From the NCBI RefSeq assembly GCF_012932145.1, contig NZ_MWOK01000010.1:88942-152941 (forward strand): a stretch of 64,000 bases of DNA, in the 5' to 3' direction. The translations under genes and the position numbers were made by a program. This document shows positions 41,639-50,267 of this stretch, piece after piece; the first letter of the stretch is position 1; each line of letters starts with the position of its first letter. The DNA is from Acidovorax sp. SRB_14 (GTDB lineage Bacteria > Pseudomonadota > Gammaproteobacteria > Burkholderiales > Burkholderiaceae_C). The notes under the pieces were generated by a model. The model saw only the letters and a list, made by a program, of their open reading frames with translations. It was not told the origin of the DNA and made no database searches.

Positions 41639-44314
41639 TCAGGCGGGCGCGCCGCCGTCGGCCTGCGCCCGCAGCAGCGCGGCGAACTCGGCGGCCGGCA
41701 GCGGCCGGCTGCGCAAGTAGCCCTGGTAGGTGTCGCAATGGCGCTCGCGCAGGAACTGCAGCTGGGCCGCCGTTTCCACGCCTTCGGCCACCACCTGCAG
41801 GCCCATGCTGTGGCCCATGGCAATGATGGCGGCGCTGATCGCCATGTCGCCCGCGCTGTGCGGAATCTCGCGGATGAAGCCCTGGTCGATCTTCAGCACG
41901 TCGATCGGGAAGCGCTTGATCAGCGCCAGTGACGAGTAGCCCGTGCCAAAGTCGTCCACCGCCAGGCGCATGCCCAGGTCGCCCAGGCGCGTGAGCACCT
42001 GCAGCGCCTCTTCGGGCCGGTCGGCCAGCACGCTTTCGGTGATCTCGAGCTCCAGGTGCGTGGCCGGGAAGCCGGTCTCGCTGAGCACTGCCTCGGTGCA
42101 GGCGACGAGGTCCGAGAGGTGGAACTGGCGCGGCGACACGTTGACCGCCAGGGTCAGGGGCGGCAGGCCGTCGTCGAGCCAGCGGCGCCCCTGCCGGCAG
42201 ACCTCGCCCAGCACCCACTCGCCCAGCGGCCCGATGAGGCCCGACGACTCGGCAACCGGGATGAAGCGCGCCGGCGAGACCATGCCTTCTGCGGGATCGT
42301 GCCAGCGCAGCAGCGCCTCGGCCCCGGCGATGCGGCCCGTGGCGATGTCCACCTGGGGCTGGTAGTGCATGTGCAACTGCCCTTGGGCCATCGCCAGGCG
42401 CAGGCGCGCCTCCAGCGCCAGCCGCTCGCGCGCCGCCTGCGTCATGTCCTCGTGGAAGAAGCACCACGCGCCGCGCCCGCGCGCCTTGGCGCCATAGACT
42501 GCTGCGTGCGCGCCCTGCACCAGCGCCTGGCCGGTGTCGGCATGCTCGGGGAACAGGCAGATGCCGACGCTGGCACCGGCCACCACCTCGAAGCCCTCGG
42601 GCGAGCGCCACGGCTCGCCCACGGCCGCGATCAGCTGGCGTGCCACGGCCGCCGCGCCATCCGCATGGCGCAGGTGGCGCACCACCACTGCCATTTCGTC
42701 GCCCGCCATGCGCCCCAGCAGATCGCCCGGGCGCAGCACCGCCTGCACCTGGCGCGCAATGTGCGCGAGCACCTGGTCGCCCACGGCGTAGCCATAGCTG
42801 TCGTTGACATCCTTGAAGCGGTCCAGGTTGAGCTGCAGCACGGCCAGATGCTCCCCGCTGCCACGGGCCTGCGCGACGGCGCTGTCCAGCTGCGCGCTGA
42901 ACCAGGCGCGGTTGCCCAGGCCCGTGAGCGGGTCCTTGTGCGCCAGGAACTCCAGGCGCTGGCGCTGCGCCTTCTGCTCGGAGATGTCGATGAACATGCA
43001 GACATAGTGCGTGACCGCCCCCGCCGCGTCGCGCACCGCGCTCAGCGACATGTGCTCGGGGAACACCTCGCCGCTCTTGCGCCGGTTCCAGATCTCGCCC
43101 TGCCAGTGGCCGGTGCGCTGCACGTGCTCCCACATGCCCTCATAGAACGCGCGGTCGTGGCGGCCCGACTTGAAGATGCGCGGCGTCTGGCCCAGCAGCT
43201 CGTCCTCGGTGTAGCCCATCAGCCGCGTGAAGGCCGCATTGACCGACAGGATGCGGCTTTGCGCATCGGTCACGACCACGCCTTCCATCGTGTTGTCGAC
43301 CACGGTGGCCGCCAGGCGCCGGCGCGCGTCGGCGCGGCGCTGGTCCGTGAGGTCGGTCAGGATGCCGGAAAAGCGCGCCGGCCGCCCCTGTGCGTCCAGG
43401 TGGCGCTGGCCGCTGGCCGTGAACCAGCGGTACTGGCCGTCGAAACACAGGATGCGCACGGCCTCGCTGAAGCGCGCGCCCGTCGCCACCGCGCGGCGCG
43501 CCGCGCGCAGCACGCGCCAGCGCTCTGCCGGGTGCAGGCGCTCGCCCAGGGCAAAGGCCTGCGCAAAGTCCGCGCCGCGGTAGCGCAGCAAGCGCTGCAG
43601 GCCGGCGCAGGCGATGCCGCTGCGGGCCTGCAGGTCCCAGTCCCACATGCCACTGCCGCTGCCTTCGAGCGCCAGGCGCAGCCCGGCCTCGCTGCGCTCG
43701 AGCGCCTCGCGCGCCGCGTGGATCTCGCGGATGTCCTGCAGCGCGCAGACCAGGTGGGCCGCCTCGGCGCCCGCAGCGGGCACCAGCGTGACGGTGCACA
43801 CCACGGGCACGAGCGCGCCGATGCCGGGCTGGCGGCACTGGCGCTCGCCCTGGTAGTGGTCGATCTCGCCGGCCAGCAGGCGCTCGCGCTGGCGCTGAGC
43901 CCAGCCGCGGTCGGTGGCCTGCACCAGGTCGCGAAAGTCCTGGCCCTGCAAGGCGGGCACGGCCACGCCCGTGAGCTCGCTCAGGCGCTCGTTGGCCCAC
44001 ACGATCCTGCCGTCCATGCCGACGCGCGCGATGCCGGCCGGCGCATGGCGCAGCACATGCGCGGTGTGCTGCGCGGCCAGGGCCTGCGCGCTGTCGGCGG
44101 CCTGCATGTGCCGCAGCAGCCACCAGGCCAGGGCGCCCGTCGCCAGCACAAACACCCAGCCTTTCCACAGCTGGTAGCGCTGCACCGCCGCCACATCGAG
44201 CGCCATGGCGGCCAGCAACAGGTCGCCCGCCAGCACCCAGCACGCGCCCACGGCCAGGTACAGCACCAGCCCATGCCAGGGCCGTACCCGTTTTGTTTCG
44301 CCGCTTGTGTCCAT
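41639..44314 (-). CDS. PAS/GGDEF/EAL cyclic-di-GMP protein with intact EAL domain
   Basis: An 891-residue membrane-bound signalling protein. Two membrane helices (about residues 14-35 and 48-68) precede three PAS-type sensor parts. The GGDEF domain is degenerate: the signature reads AGDEM in GRMAGDEMAVVV, so cyclase activity is unlikely. The EAL domain keeps its catalytic residues: AEALLRWHDP, NVSPRQF, ELEITES, VDDFGTGYSSL, LKIDQGF, VAEGVET. It should hydrolyse cyclic di-GMP under control of the PAS sensors. It converges on the ChaN-like gene with 3 bp between stops. Confidence 0.92.
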   Translation of the reverse strand: MDTSGETKRVRPWHGLVLYLAVGACWVLAGDLLLAAMALDVAAVQRYQLWKGWVFVLATGALAWWLLRHMQAADSAQALAAQHTAHVLRHAPAGIARVGMDGRIVWANERLSELTGVAVPALQGQDFRDLVQATDRGWAQRQRERLLAGEIDHYQGERQCRQPGIGALVPVVCTVTLVPAAGAEAAHLVCALQDIREIHAAREALERSEAGLRLALEGSGSGMWDWDLQARSGIACAGLQRLLRYRGADFAQAFALGERLHPAERWRVLRAARRAVATGARFSEAVRILCFDGQYRWFTASGQRHLDAQGRPARFSGILTDLTDQRRADARRRLAATVVDNTMEGVVVTDAQSRILSVNAAFTRLMGYTEDELLGQTPRIFKSGRHDRAFYEGMWEHVQRTGHWQGEIWNRRKSGEVFPEHMSLSAVRDAAGAVTHYVCMFIDISEQKAQRQRLEFLAHKDPLTGLGNRAWFSAQLDSAVAQARGSGEHLAVLQLNLDRFKDVNDSYGYAVGDQVLAHIARQVQAVLRPGDLLGRMAGDEMAVVVRHLRHADGAAAVARQLIAAVGEPWRSPEGFEVVAGASVGICLFPEHADTGQALVQGAHAAVYGAKARGRGAWCFFHEDMTQAARERLALEARLRLAMAQGQLHMHYQPQVDIATGRIAGAEALLRWHDPAEGMVSPARFIPVAESSGLIGPLGEWVLGEVCRQGRRWLDDGLPPLTLAVNVSPRQFHLSDLVACTEAVLSETGFPATHLELEITESVLADRPEEALQVLTRLGDLGMRLAVDDFGTGYSSLALIKRFPIDVLKIDQGFIREIPHSAGDMAISAAIIAMGHSMGLQVVAEGVETAAQLQFLRERHCDTYQGYLRSRPLPAAEFAALLRAQADGGAPA

Positions 44315-44367
44315 CAATGCCCCACTGCCCCTTCGGGCCCCGGCCATGCTGCGACAATCCTGCCGCT

Positions 44368-45216
44368 ATGACCCAAGCCTATGTTTTGAACCTGTCCTGC
44401 CCCGACCGACTGGGGCTGGTGCATGCCGTCTCCGGCTTCCTGATGGAGCACGGCGGCAACATCGAGGAAGCCGCGCAGTACAACGACCCGGCCACCGGCC
44501 TGTTCTTCATGCGCGTGCAGTTTGCCTGCACCGAACACGACCACTCGGCCCTGTCCGAGCGCCTGGCCAGCTTTGCCCAGCCGCACCAGATGCGCTGGAG
44601 CCTGCACGCGACCCACCAGCCCGTGCCCACGGTGATCCTGGTCAGCCGCGACGGCCACTGCTTGAACGACCTGCTGTTCCGCTGGAAGTCAGGCCTGCTG
44701 CCGGTGGACATCCGCGCCATCATCAGCAACCACCGCGACTTCTACCAGCTGGCCGCGAGCTACAACGTTCCCTTCCACCACATCCCCGTCACGGCCGCCA
44801 CCAAGGCCCAGGCCGAGGCCAAACAGTACGAAATCATCGAGGCCGAGGGCGCAGAGCTGGTGGTGCTGGCGCGCTACATGCAGGTGCTGTCAAACGACCT
44901 GTGCACCAAACTGGCGGGCCGCGCGATCAACATCCACCACAGCTTCCTGCCCAGCTTCAAGGGCGCCAAGCCCTACTACCAGGCCCACGACCGCGGCGTG
45001 AAGCTGATCGGCGCCACCGCACACTACGTCACGGCCGACCTCGACGAAGGCCCGATTATCGAACAGGACGTGGCGCGCGCAGACCACACCGACACCGTCG
45101 AAGACCTCACGGCCCGCGGCCGCGACACCGAAAGCCAGGTGCTGGCGCGCGCCGTCAAGTGGCACAGCGAGCGCCGCGTGCTGCTCAACGGCCACAAGAC
45201 CGTGGTCTTTCGCTGA
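44368..45216 (+). CDS. purU: Formyltetrahydrofolate deformylase
   Basis: A 282-residue enzyme releasing formate from 10-formyl-THF for purine synthesis and folate balance. An N-terminal ACT domain (residues 5-85, LNLSCPDRLGLVHAVSGFLM) precedes the formyl-transferase-like catalytic domain with INIHHSFLPSFKGAKPY and AHYVTADLDEGPII. Length matches PurU. A 5-bp gap separates it from the LysR gene. Confidence 0.95.
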   Translation: MTQAYVLNLSCPDRLGLVHAVSGFLMEHGGNIEEAAQYNDPATGLFFMRVQFACTEHDHSALSERLASFAQPHQMRWSLHATHQPVPTVILVSRDGHCLNDLLFRWKSGLLPVDIRAIISNHRDFYQLAASYNVPFHHIPVTAATKAQAEAKQYEIIEAEGAELVVLARYMQVLSNDLCTKLAGRAINIHHSFLPSFKGAKPYYQAHDRGVKLIGATAHYVTADLDEGPIIEQDVARADHTDTVEDLTARGRDTESQVLARAVKWHSERRVLLNGHKTVVFR

Positions 45217-45221
45217 GCGCC

Positions 45222-46136
45222 ATGCGCAGCGCCGCATCGCCCGTCGGTCTGCCACCCCCACTGGCCCTGGCACGGCGCATCCCGCCGATCCAGTGCCTGC
45301 TGACCTTCGAGGCGCTCGCGCGGCTGCGCAGCGTCACGCTCACGGCAGACGAGCTGTGCGTGACGCCCAGCGCCGTGAGCCACCGCGTCAAGCAACTCGA
45401 ACAGATCCTGGGCACGCAGCTGTTCGGCCGCGCCGACTTCTCGCTGACCACCGACGGCAGCGCCTACCTGGCCCATGTGCGCGAGGGCCTGGGCGCGCTG
45501 CAGCGCTTTCCGGGTGCGGCCGCCGCGCCGGGCAAGCGCCGGCTCAAGCTGGCGGTGACGCCGACGTTCGCGCGCGCCATCCTGATCCCGCGCCTGCGCC
45601 AGTTCACCGAGGCCTACCCCGAGATCGATCTGGCGCTGCAGGTGTCGATTCCGCTGCTGGACGTGGTGGCCGAGGACGCGGACCTCATGGTGCGCTTTGG
45701 CGCCGGCCACTATGCCGACGTCGAGCACGTCGAGATCGCGCGCGACGTCGTCACGCCGCTGGCCTCGCCCGCCTTCGTGCGCGAGCACGGCCCCTTCGAG
45801 CGGCCCGAAGACCTCGAAGGCACGCCGCTGCTGCGCAGCCCGCTCGAGCCCTGGCGCACCTGGTTCGCCGCCACCGGCCTGGCCTGGCCCGAACCGCAGG
45901 AAGGCTCGCAGTTCAACGACGTGGGCCTGATGTGCGACGCCGCCGCCGCCGGCATGGGCGTGGCGCTGGTGCGGCTCAAGCTCGGCGCGCCCTGGCTGGA
46001 CAATGGCGCGCTGGTGCGCCTGTTCGACATCGACGTGCCCAGCCCGCACGCGCACTACCTGTGCTGGCGCACCGGCGCGATGGACCGCTGGGAATGCGCG
46101 GCCTTTGCCGAATGGCTGCGCAAGACCATGGTGTAA
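45222..46136 (+). CDS. LysR-family regulator, GcvA-like
   Basis: A 304-residue regulator with the helix-turn-helix at residues about 25-80 (LTFEALARLRSVTLTADELC then PSAVSHRVKQLEQILGTQLF) and a GcvA/PBP2-type ligand domain with DLMVRFGAGHY and a late GMGVALVRLKL. Directly downstream of purU (5 bp), which ties it to one-carbon or glycine metabolism as inference. Confidence 0.88.
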   Translation: MRSAASPVGLPPPLALARRIPPIQCLLTFEALARLRSVTLTADELCVTPSAVSHRVKQLEQILGTQLFGRADFSLTTDGSAYLAHVREGLGALQRFPGAAAAPGKRRLKLAVTPTFARAILIPRLRQFTEAYPEIDLALQVSIPLLDVVAEDADLMVRFGAGHYADVEHVEIARDVVTPLASPAFVREHGPFERPEDLEGTPLLRSPLEPWRTWFAATGLAWPEPQEGSQFNDVGLMCDAAAAGMGVALVRLKLGAPWLDNGALVRLFDIDVPSPHAHYLCWRTGAMDRWECAAFAEWLRKTMV

Positions 46137-46140
46137 AACC

Positions 46141-46196
46141 AGCCAAATTGGCCTCTGGCGCTTATGCAGCAAGCGCCCATAGCTTCTTTTTCGATA
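46141..46196 (-). repeat. Dispersed repeat copy 9
   Basis: Starts 4 bp after the LysR stop. On the minus strand it reads TCGAAAAAGAAGCTATGGGC, GCTTGCTGCATAAGCGCCAG and AGGCCAATTTGGCT: both AGCGC-type arms are preserved, making this one of the clearest copies. Confidence 0.85.
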
Positions 46197-46288
46197 GCAT
46201 TCAGTGCGCTGCCCATGGCAGCACATTTCACATCCGGCTGCAATAAACATCACGGCGACGGCGCGCCACATCGCCTAAAGTGGCGTGC

Positions 46289-47815
46289 ATGACCTCTGCC
46301 AGCCGCCCCCTTTCCGCCGCCCCGCCCGCGCCTGCTGCCGCCGCGCCGTCCGCGCGCGCCGCGCGCCAGGCCGAGGTGGTGCAGGCGCTGCTCCTGCACC
46401 TGCCGGCGCACGCGCTGCTGTGGCACAGCGAAGACACCACGCCCTACGAATGCGACGGCCTGACCGCCTACCGCCAGCGCCCGCTGGTGGTGGCGCTGCC
46501 CGAAACCACAACCCAAGTGCAGGCCGTGCTGCAGGCCTGCCACCACCTGGCCGTGCCCGTGGTGGCGCGCGGCGCCGGCACCGGCCTGTCGGGCGGCGCC
46601 ATGCCGCACGCCCTGGGCGTGACGCTGTCGCTGGCCAAGTTCAACCAGATCCTGAAGATCGACCCGGTCAGCCGCACCGCCGTGGTGCAGTGCGGCGTGC
46701 GCAACCTCGCGATCAGCGAGGCCGCCGCGCAGTACGGTCTGTACTACGCGCCCGACCCCAGCAGCCAGATCGCCTGCACCATCGGCGGCAACGTGGCCGA
46801 GAACTCGGGCGGCGTGCACTGTCTCAAGTACGGCCTCACGGTGCACAACGTGCTCAAGGTGCAGGGCTTCACCGCCGAAGGCGAGCCCGTCACCTTCGGC
46901 AGCGACGCGCTTGACGTGCCTGGCTACGACCTGCTGGCCGCCGTGATCGGCAGCGAGGGCATGCTCGCCGTGGCGACCGAAGTGACCGTCAAGCTCATCC
47001 CCAAGCCGCAGCTGGCGCGCTGCATCATGGCCAGCTTCGACGACGTGCGCAAATCCGGCGACGCGGTGGCCAACGTGATTGCCGCCGGCATCATTCCGGC
47101 CGGCCTCGAGATGATGGACAAGCCGATGACCGCCGCGGTGGAGGACTTCGTGAAGGCCGGCTACGACCTCACGGCCGAAGCCATCCTGCTGTGCGAGAGC
47201 GACGGCACGCCCGAAGAGGTCGAAGAAGAGATCGGCCGCATGAGCGCCGTGCTGCGCGCCGCCGGCGCCACCGCCATTGCCGTCAGCGAGAACGAGGCCG
47301 AGCGCCTGCGCTTCTGGAGCGGGCGCAAGAACGCCTTTCCGGCCAGCGGCCGCATCAGTCCCGACTACATGTGCATGGACTCGACCATCCCGCGCAAGCG
47401 CCTGGCCGACATCCTGCTGGCCATTCAAGACATGGAGAAAAAGTACGGCCTGCGCTGCGCCAACGTATTCCACGCGGGCGACGGCAACCTGCACCCGCTG
47501 ATCCTGTTCGACGCCAACGACCCCGACCAGCTGCACCGCTGCGAACTGTTCGGCGCCGACATCCTGGAGACCAGCGTGGCCATGGGCGGCACCGTTACCG
47601 GCGAGCACGGCGTGGGCGTCGAGAAGCTCAACAGCATGTGCGTGCAGTTCAGCGCCGAAGAGAACGCGCAGATGTTCGGCCTCAAGGCCGCGTTCGACCC
47701 GGCCGGCCTGCTCAACCCCGGCAAGGTCATCCCGACACTGAACCGCTGCGCCGAGTACGGCAAGATGCTGGTGCGCGGCGGGCAGATCAAGCACCCCGAT
47801 CTGCCGCGCTTCTGA
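46289..47815 (+). CDS. glcD: Glycolate oxidase subunit GlcD-like FAD-linked oxidase
   Basis: A 508-residue vanillyl-alcohol-oxidase-fold flavoprotein. The FAD-binding part shows PVVARGAGTGLSGGAMP and CTIGGNVAENSGGVHCLKYG; the C-terminal FAD-oxidase domain includes NVFHAGDGNLHPLILFD and GGTVTGEHGVGVEKL. It oxidises glycolate or D-lactate and feeds the quinone pool. GlcD normally works with GlcE and GlcF, but neither follows; a repeat and a patatin gene come next. Confidence 0.9.
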   Translation: MTSASRPLSAAPPAPAAAAPSARAARQAEVVQALLLHLPAHALLWHSEDTTPYECDGLTAYRQRPLVVALPETTTQVQAVLQACHHLAVPVVARGAGTGLSGGAMPHALGVTLSLAKFNQILKIDPVSRTAVVQCGVRNLAISEAAAQYGLYYAPDPSSQIACTIGGNVAENSGGVHCLKYGLTVHNVLKVQGFTAEGEPVTFGSDALDVPGYDLLAAVIGSEGMLAVATEVTVKLIPKPQLARCIMASFDDVRKSGDAVANVIAAGIIPAGLEMMDKPMTAAVEDFVKAGYDLTAEAILLCESDGTPEEVEEEIGRMSAVLRAAGATAIAVSENEAERLRFWSGRKNAFPASGRISPDYMCMDSTIPRKRLADILLAIQDMEKKYGLRCANVFHAGDGNLHPLILFDANDPDQLHRCELFGADILETSVAMGGTVTGEHGVGVEKLNSMCVQFSAEENAQMFGLKAAFDPAGLLNPGKVIPTLNRCAEYGKMLVRGGQIKHPDLPRF

Positions 47816-47829
47816 AACCCGCACAGGGA

Positions 47830-47889
47830 TTCCAGGCCATTTTGGGCCCAAACGCTTGCCAGGCAAGCGCTGGCAGCTCTTGTTTTGAG
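47830..47889 (-). repeat. Dispersed repeat copy 10
   Basis: Starts about 15 bp after the glcD stop. On the minus strand it reads TCAAAACAAGAGCTGCCAGC, then GCTTGCCTGGCAAGCG and TTTGGGCCCAAAATGGCC. The AGCGCTTGCC / GGCAAGCG arms form an almost perfect hairpin. Confidence 0.85.
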
Positions 47890-47966
47890 AGTGCAAAGCT
47901 CTCGCAAGAGCCCGCTCTGCCCCCGCCGCTATACTGCCCAGCCCCATGACAGCAGGAGCTCCCGGC

Positions 47967-48998
47967 ATGCGTTTGAACGCCTTTTTGCGTCCCCTGGCCT
48001 GTGGGTGTCTGCTGGCGCTGGCCGCTTGCAGCAGCGCTCCGCCGAACCCCTCTGCGGCGGCTCCCACAGCGGCAGCCAGCACCCCGGCCGCACCCGTGCG
48101 CGTCGGTATTGCGCTGGGCGGGGGCGCCGCCAAGGGCTTTGCCCACATCGGCGTCATCAAGATGCTCGAAGCCAACGGCTTGACGCCTGCCGTGGTGGCA
48201 GGCACCAGCGCGGGCAGCGTGGTCGGCGCCCTGTATGCGAGCGGCATGGATGCGTTCGAGCTGCAGGAAAAGGCCGTGGCCCTCGATGAGACCAAAATCC
48301 GCGACCTGCAGCTGTCGTCGGGCGGGCTGGTGCTGGGCCAGAAGCTCGAAGACTATGTGAACGAACAGGTGCAGCGCAAACCGCTGGAGCAGCTGACCAA
48401 GCCCTTCGTGGCCGTGGCCACGCGGCTCGAAGACGGCGAGCGCACCGTGTTTGCCCGCGGCAACACCGGCCAGGCCGTGCGCGCGTCCAGCAGCATCCCC
48501 GGCGTGTTCCAGTCCGTCACCATCGGCAAATACCATTTTGTCGATGGCGGCATCACCAGCCCCGTGCCCGTCGATGCAGCCCGCCAGCTGGGGGCCGATG
48601 TGGTGATTGCCGTGGACATCTCGAACAAGGCCCGGGGCAAGACGCCCGACGGCATGCTGGGCACGCTCGGCCAGTCGATTGCCATCATGGGCCAGAAGCT
48701 CGGCCAGGCCGAGCTGGCGCGCGCCGACGTCATCATCCGCCCCAAGGTGCTCGACATCGGTTCTGCCGACTTCAGCCAGCGCGCCCTTGCCATCGTGGAA
48801 GGCGAAAAAGCCGCCCTGGCCGCCATGCCACAGATCCGCGAGCGCATCGCCCAGCTGCAGGCCGAACGCGCCCAGGCTGCGCGCCTGGCCCAGCAAAAGA
48901 CGGCCGAAGCCCAGCACCAGGCCTGCCTGGACAATCGCTCCCGCCTGAAGAAGCTGGCGGGAATGGCCGGGCTGGACGACACCTGCGCGTTGCCTTGA
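47967..48998 (+). CDS. Patatin-like phospholipase lipoprotein (RssA/NTE type)
   Basis: A 343-residue protein with a lipoprotein signal ending LLALAAC (lipobox cysteine near residue 21). The patatin fold follows: oxyanion hole [16 protein letters not shown], nucleophile in [13 protein letters not shown] (G-x-S-x-G) and catalytic aspartate in [12 protein letters not shown]. The C-terminus has a long charged, helix-rich stretch. I chose the ATG at 47967 over 47946 because AGGAG lies 8 bp upstream of it. Confidence 0.9.
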   Translation: MRLNAFLRPLACGCLLALAACSSAPPNPSAAAPTAAASTPAAPVRVGIALGGGAAKGFAHIGVIKMLEANGLTPAVVAGTSAGSVVGALYASGMDAFELQEKAVALDETKIRDLQLSSGGLVLGQKLEDYVNEQVQRKPLEQLTKPFVAVATRLEDGERTVFARGNTGQAVRASSSIPGVFQSVTIGKYHFVDGGITSPVPVDAARQLGADVVIAVDISNKARGKTPDGMLGTLGQSIAIMGQKLGQAELARADVIIRPKVLDIGSADFSQRALAIVEGEKAALAAMPQIRERIAQLQAERAQAARLAQQKTAEAQHQACLDNRSRLKKLAGMAGLDDTCALP

Positions 48999-49066
48999 AT
49001 GGAGCGGAGGGCAAAACTCCGCTGCAGAGCGTCTTGTGCTGGCTGGCTTTTTGTAAATGCACTGCA

Positions 49067-49285
49067 GTCATCCACCGCCGCCGGGTCATTCATGTCCAGG
49101 CCTTGCAAAGCCTTCAGGCTGACGAACTCATCGAAATTTTGCAGCACGTTCTCAACGCGCAAATATTCGCCAAACAGTTTTGCAAAGGCCTTTTTGTCGG
49201 CCTCTTTTTCAATGGCTGCAGGGTCTGGAAAGCGCTGCTCCAGTTCCTTCACCACATCCACAAAACCACGCCGCGCTTCACCGGT
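49067..49285 (-). pseudogene. hsdR remnant (internal/C-terminal fragment of type I restriction subunit)
   Basis: About 73 codons recognisable as Hsd[41 protein letters not shown] and [17 protein letters not shown], the region after the helicase domains. The frame is open but homology stops after DPAAVDD and the frame runs on into the antisense of the patatin gene. It sits in a different frame from, and immediately adjacent to, the other HsdR fragment, so most of the gene has been lost. Confidence 0.8.
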
Positions 49286-49529
49286 CTTTGATCAGGTTGT
49301 TATCGGCCTTCGCCCAGTTCATGGTGAAGTCGAAGCTGTTCTTGCTGCGCTGGGTGGTGTTGGCAAAGTAGCGGCTGTCGGTGCCGTTGGTAATCACGAA
49401 CAGCTGCAAATACTTGAACAAGGACTGCGTGCTGTTGAAGCTCAGGGTCAAGAAATCAAACACATACGGGTCTTTCAGGCTTTGCTGCACCAGCGCTGAC
49501 TGGGGTGCAGGCAGAGTCTGGGCAAAGTT
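49278..49529 (-). pseudogene. Chimeric remnant: DUF1016 fragment joined to hsdR N-terminal fragment
   Basis: The first about 30 codons ([20 protein letters not shown] then DFLTL) match the DUF1016 nuclease family. The next 53 codons ([38 protein letters not shown]) match the HsdR nuclease-domain region. They are joined in frame at about 49440 and end at a stop right after IKDR, where the intact family continues. This is a deletion scar, not a functional gene. Confidence 0.75.
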
Positions 49530-50135
49530 AGCCTAAGAAGCTGGCCGTCTTCTCGTACAGATTGCGCAGCAGCGTGAAGTGGTAGCGCTCCACCTTTTGA
49601 TCGGCAATCGCCAGCTCGATGGTCTGCAACAGGTGCAGATGGTAGGAGAAGCTCTTGTTGGAGTCGCCGTGTTTTTCCGTCAGCGTGAAGCTGCCGTCTT
49701 CCTGGCGATTCAGCATGTAACAGGCTTTGTTGCTGAACTCATTGAACAGCACGTTGTAGAACAGTGGGCTGTGTGTGGTGATGATGAACTTCAGATCGGA
49801 CTGGCTGGATTTGATCAACCCCGCCAGGTTGACCGCTAGCTCGATCAAATGGTTTTCATCCAGTGAACTCACCGGATCATCCACAAAGACGTACTTCAGA
49901 TTGTTGAACACATCGGTGGAGCGGTTGGCGACCTCTGCGATGTTCAGTTCACCAATCACCTGCTCCAGCAGGGCATTGAACACGCTCCAGATGAAGTTGC
50001 TTTCCTCGCCCTTGGAAATCTTGATGTTCGGCTCATGCTGGTTGTTGCCACGTTCAAAAGAAAAGCTGACCGAGGAAAAATCTGTACTGAAATGGGGTGT
50101 CAACTTTTCGCTGGTGTAGTGCTGAAAAGTGGCAG
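49528..50135 (-). pseudogene. PrrC-like AAA ATPase remnant (C-terminal part of ATPase domain)
   Basis: About 200 codons of an AAA_13/PrrC-type ATPase: HFSTDFSSVSFSFERG, IKISKGEESNFIWSVFNALL (signature-like), VFVDDPVSSLDENHLIELAV (Walker B and D-loop) and KFIITTHSPLFYNVL (switch histidine). It lacks the Walker A half and the C-terminal nuclease part, ending at a stop after YEKTASFLG. PrrC anticodon nucleases guard type I restriction systems in Escherichia coli; this relic sits in the matching place. Confidence 0.75.
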
Positions 50136-50267
50136 TGATGCTCTGGTCTCGGTGAAGTCTTTCTTCTGTAAGCCATTGCCCCGAACCAGCTCGCCAAGAG
50201 AACTCAAAGGCCTCCACTCCACGGCACCCCCATCCAGCAGCTTTTCCAGGAAGCTCGCGCTGCTCAT
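50100..50267 (-). pseudogene. hsdS remnant (N-terminal 45-55 codons of specificity subunit)
   Basis: Starts with ATG overlapping the hsdM stop by 4 bp, as in intact systems. It reads [40 protein letters not shown], typical of HsdS first target-recognition domains, then leaves the family at about 50130 and stops after 55 codons. Beyond the junction a second frame carries the PrrC-like remnant, so a deletion removed nearly all of hsdS and the front of the ATPase gene. Confidence 0.78.

Noticed and set aside
42056..44371. Long plus-strand frame opposite the PAS/GGDEF/EAL gene
   Set aside because: Shadow of a well-supported signalling gene; no domain in the translation.
49001..49066. Continuation of the hsdR remnant into the patatin 3' end
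   Set aside because: The frame stays open far into the patatin gene on the opposite strand, but similarity to HsdR ends at about 49067, so the rest is shadow.
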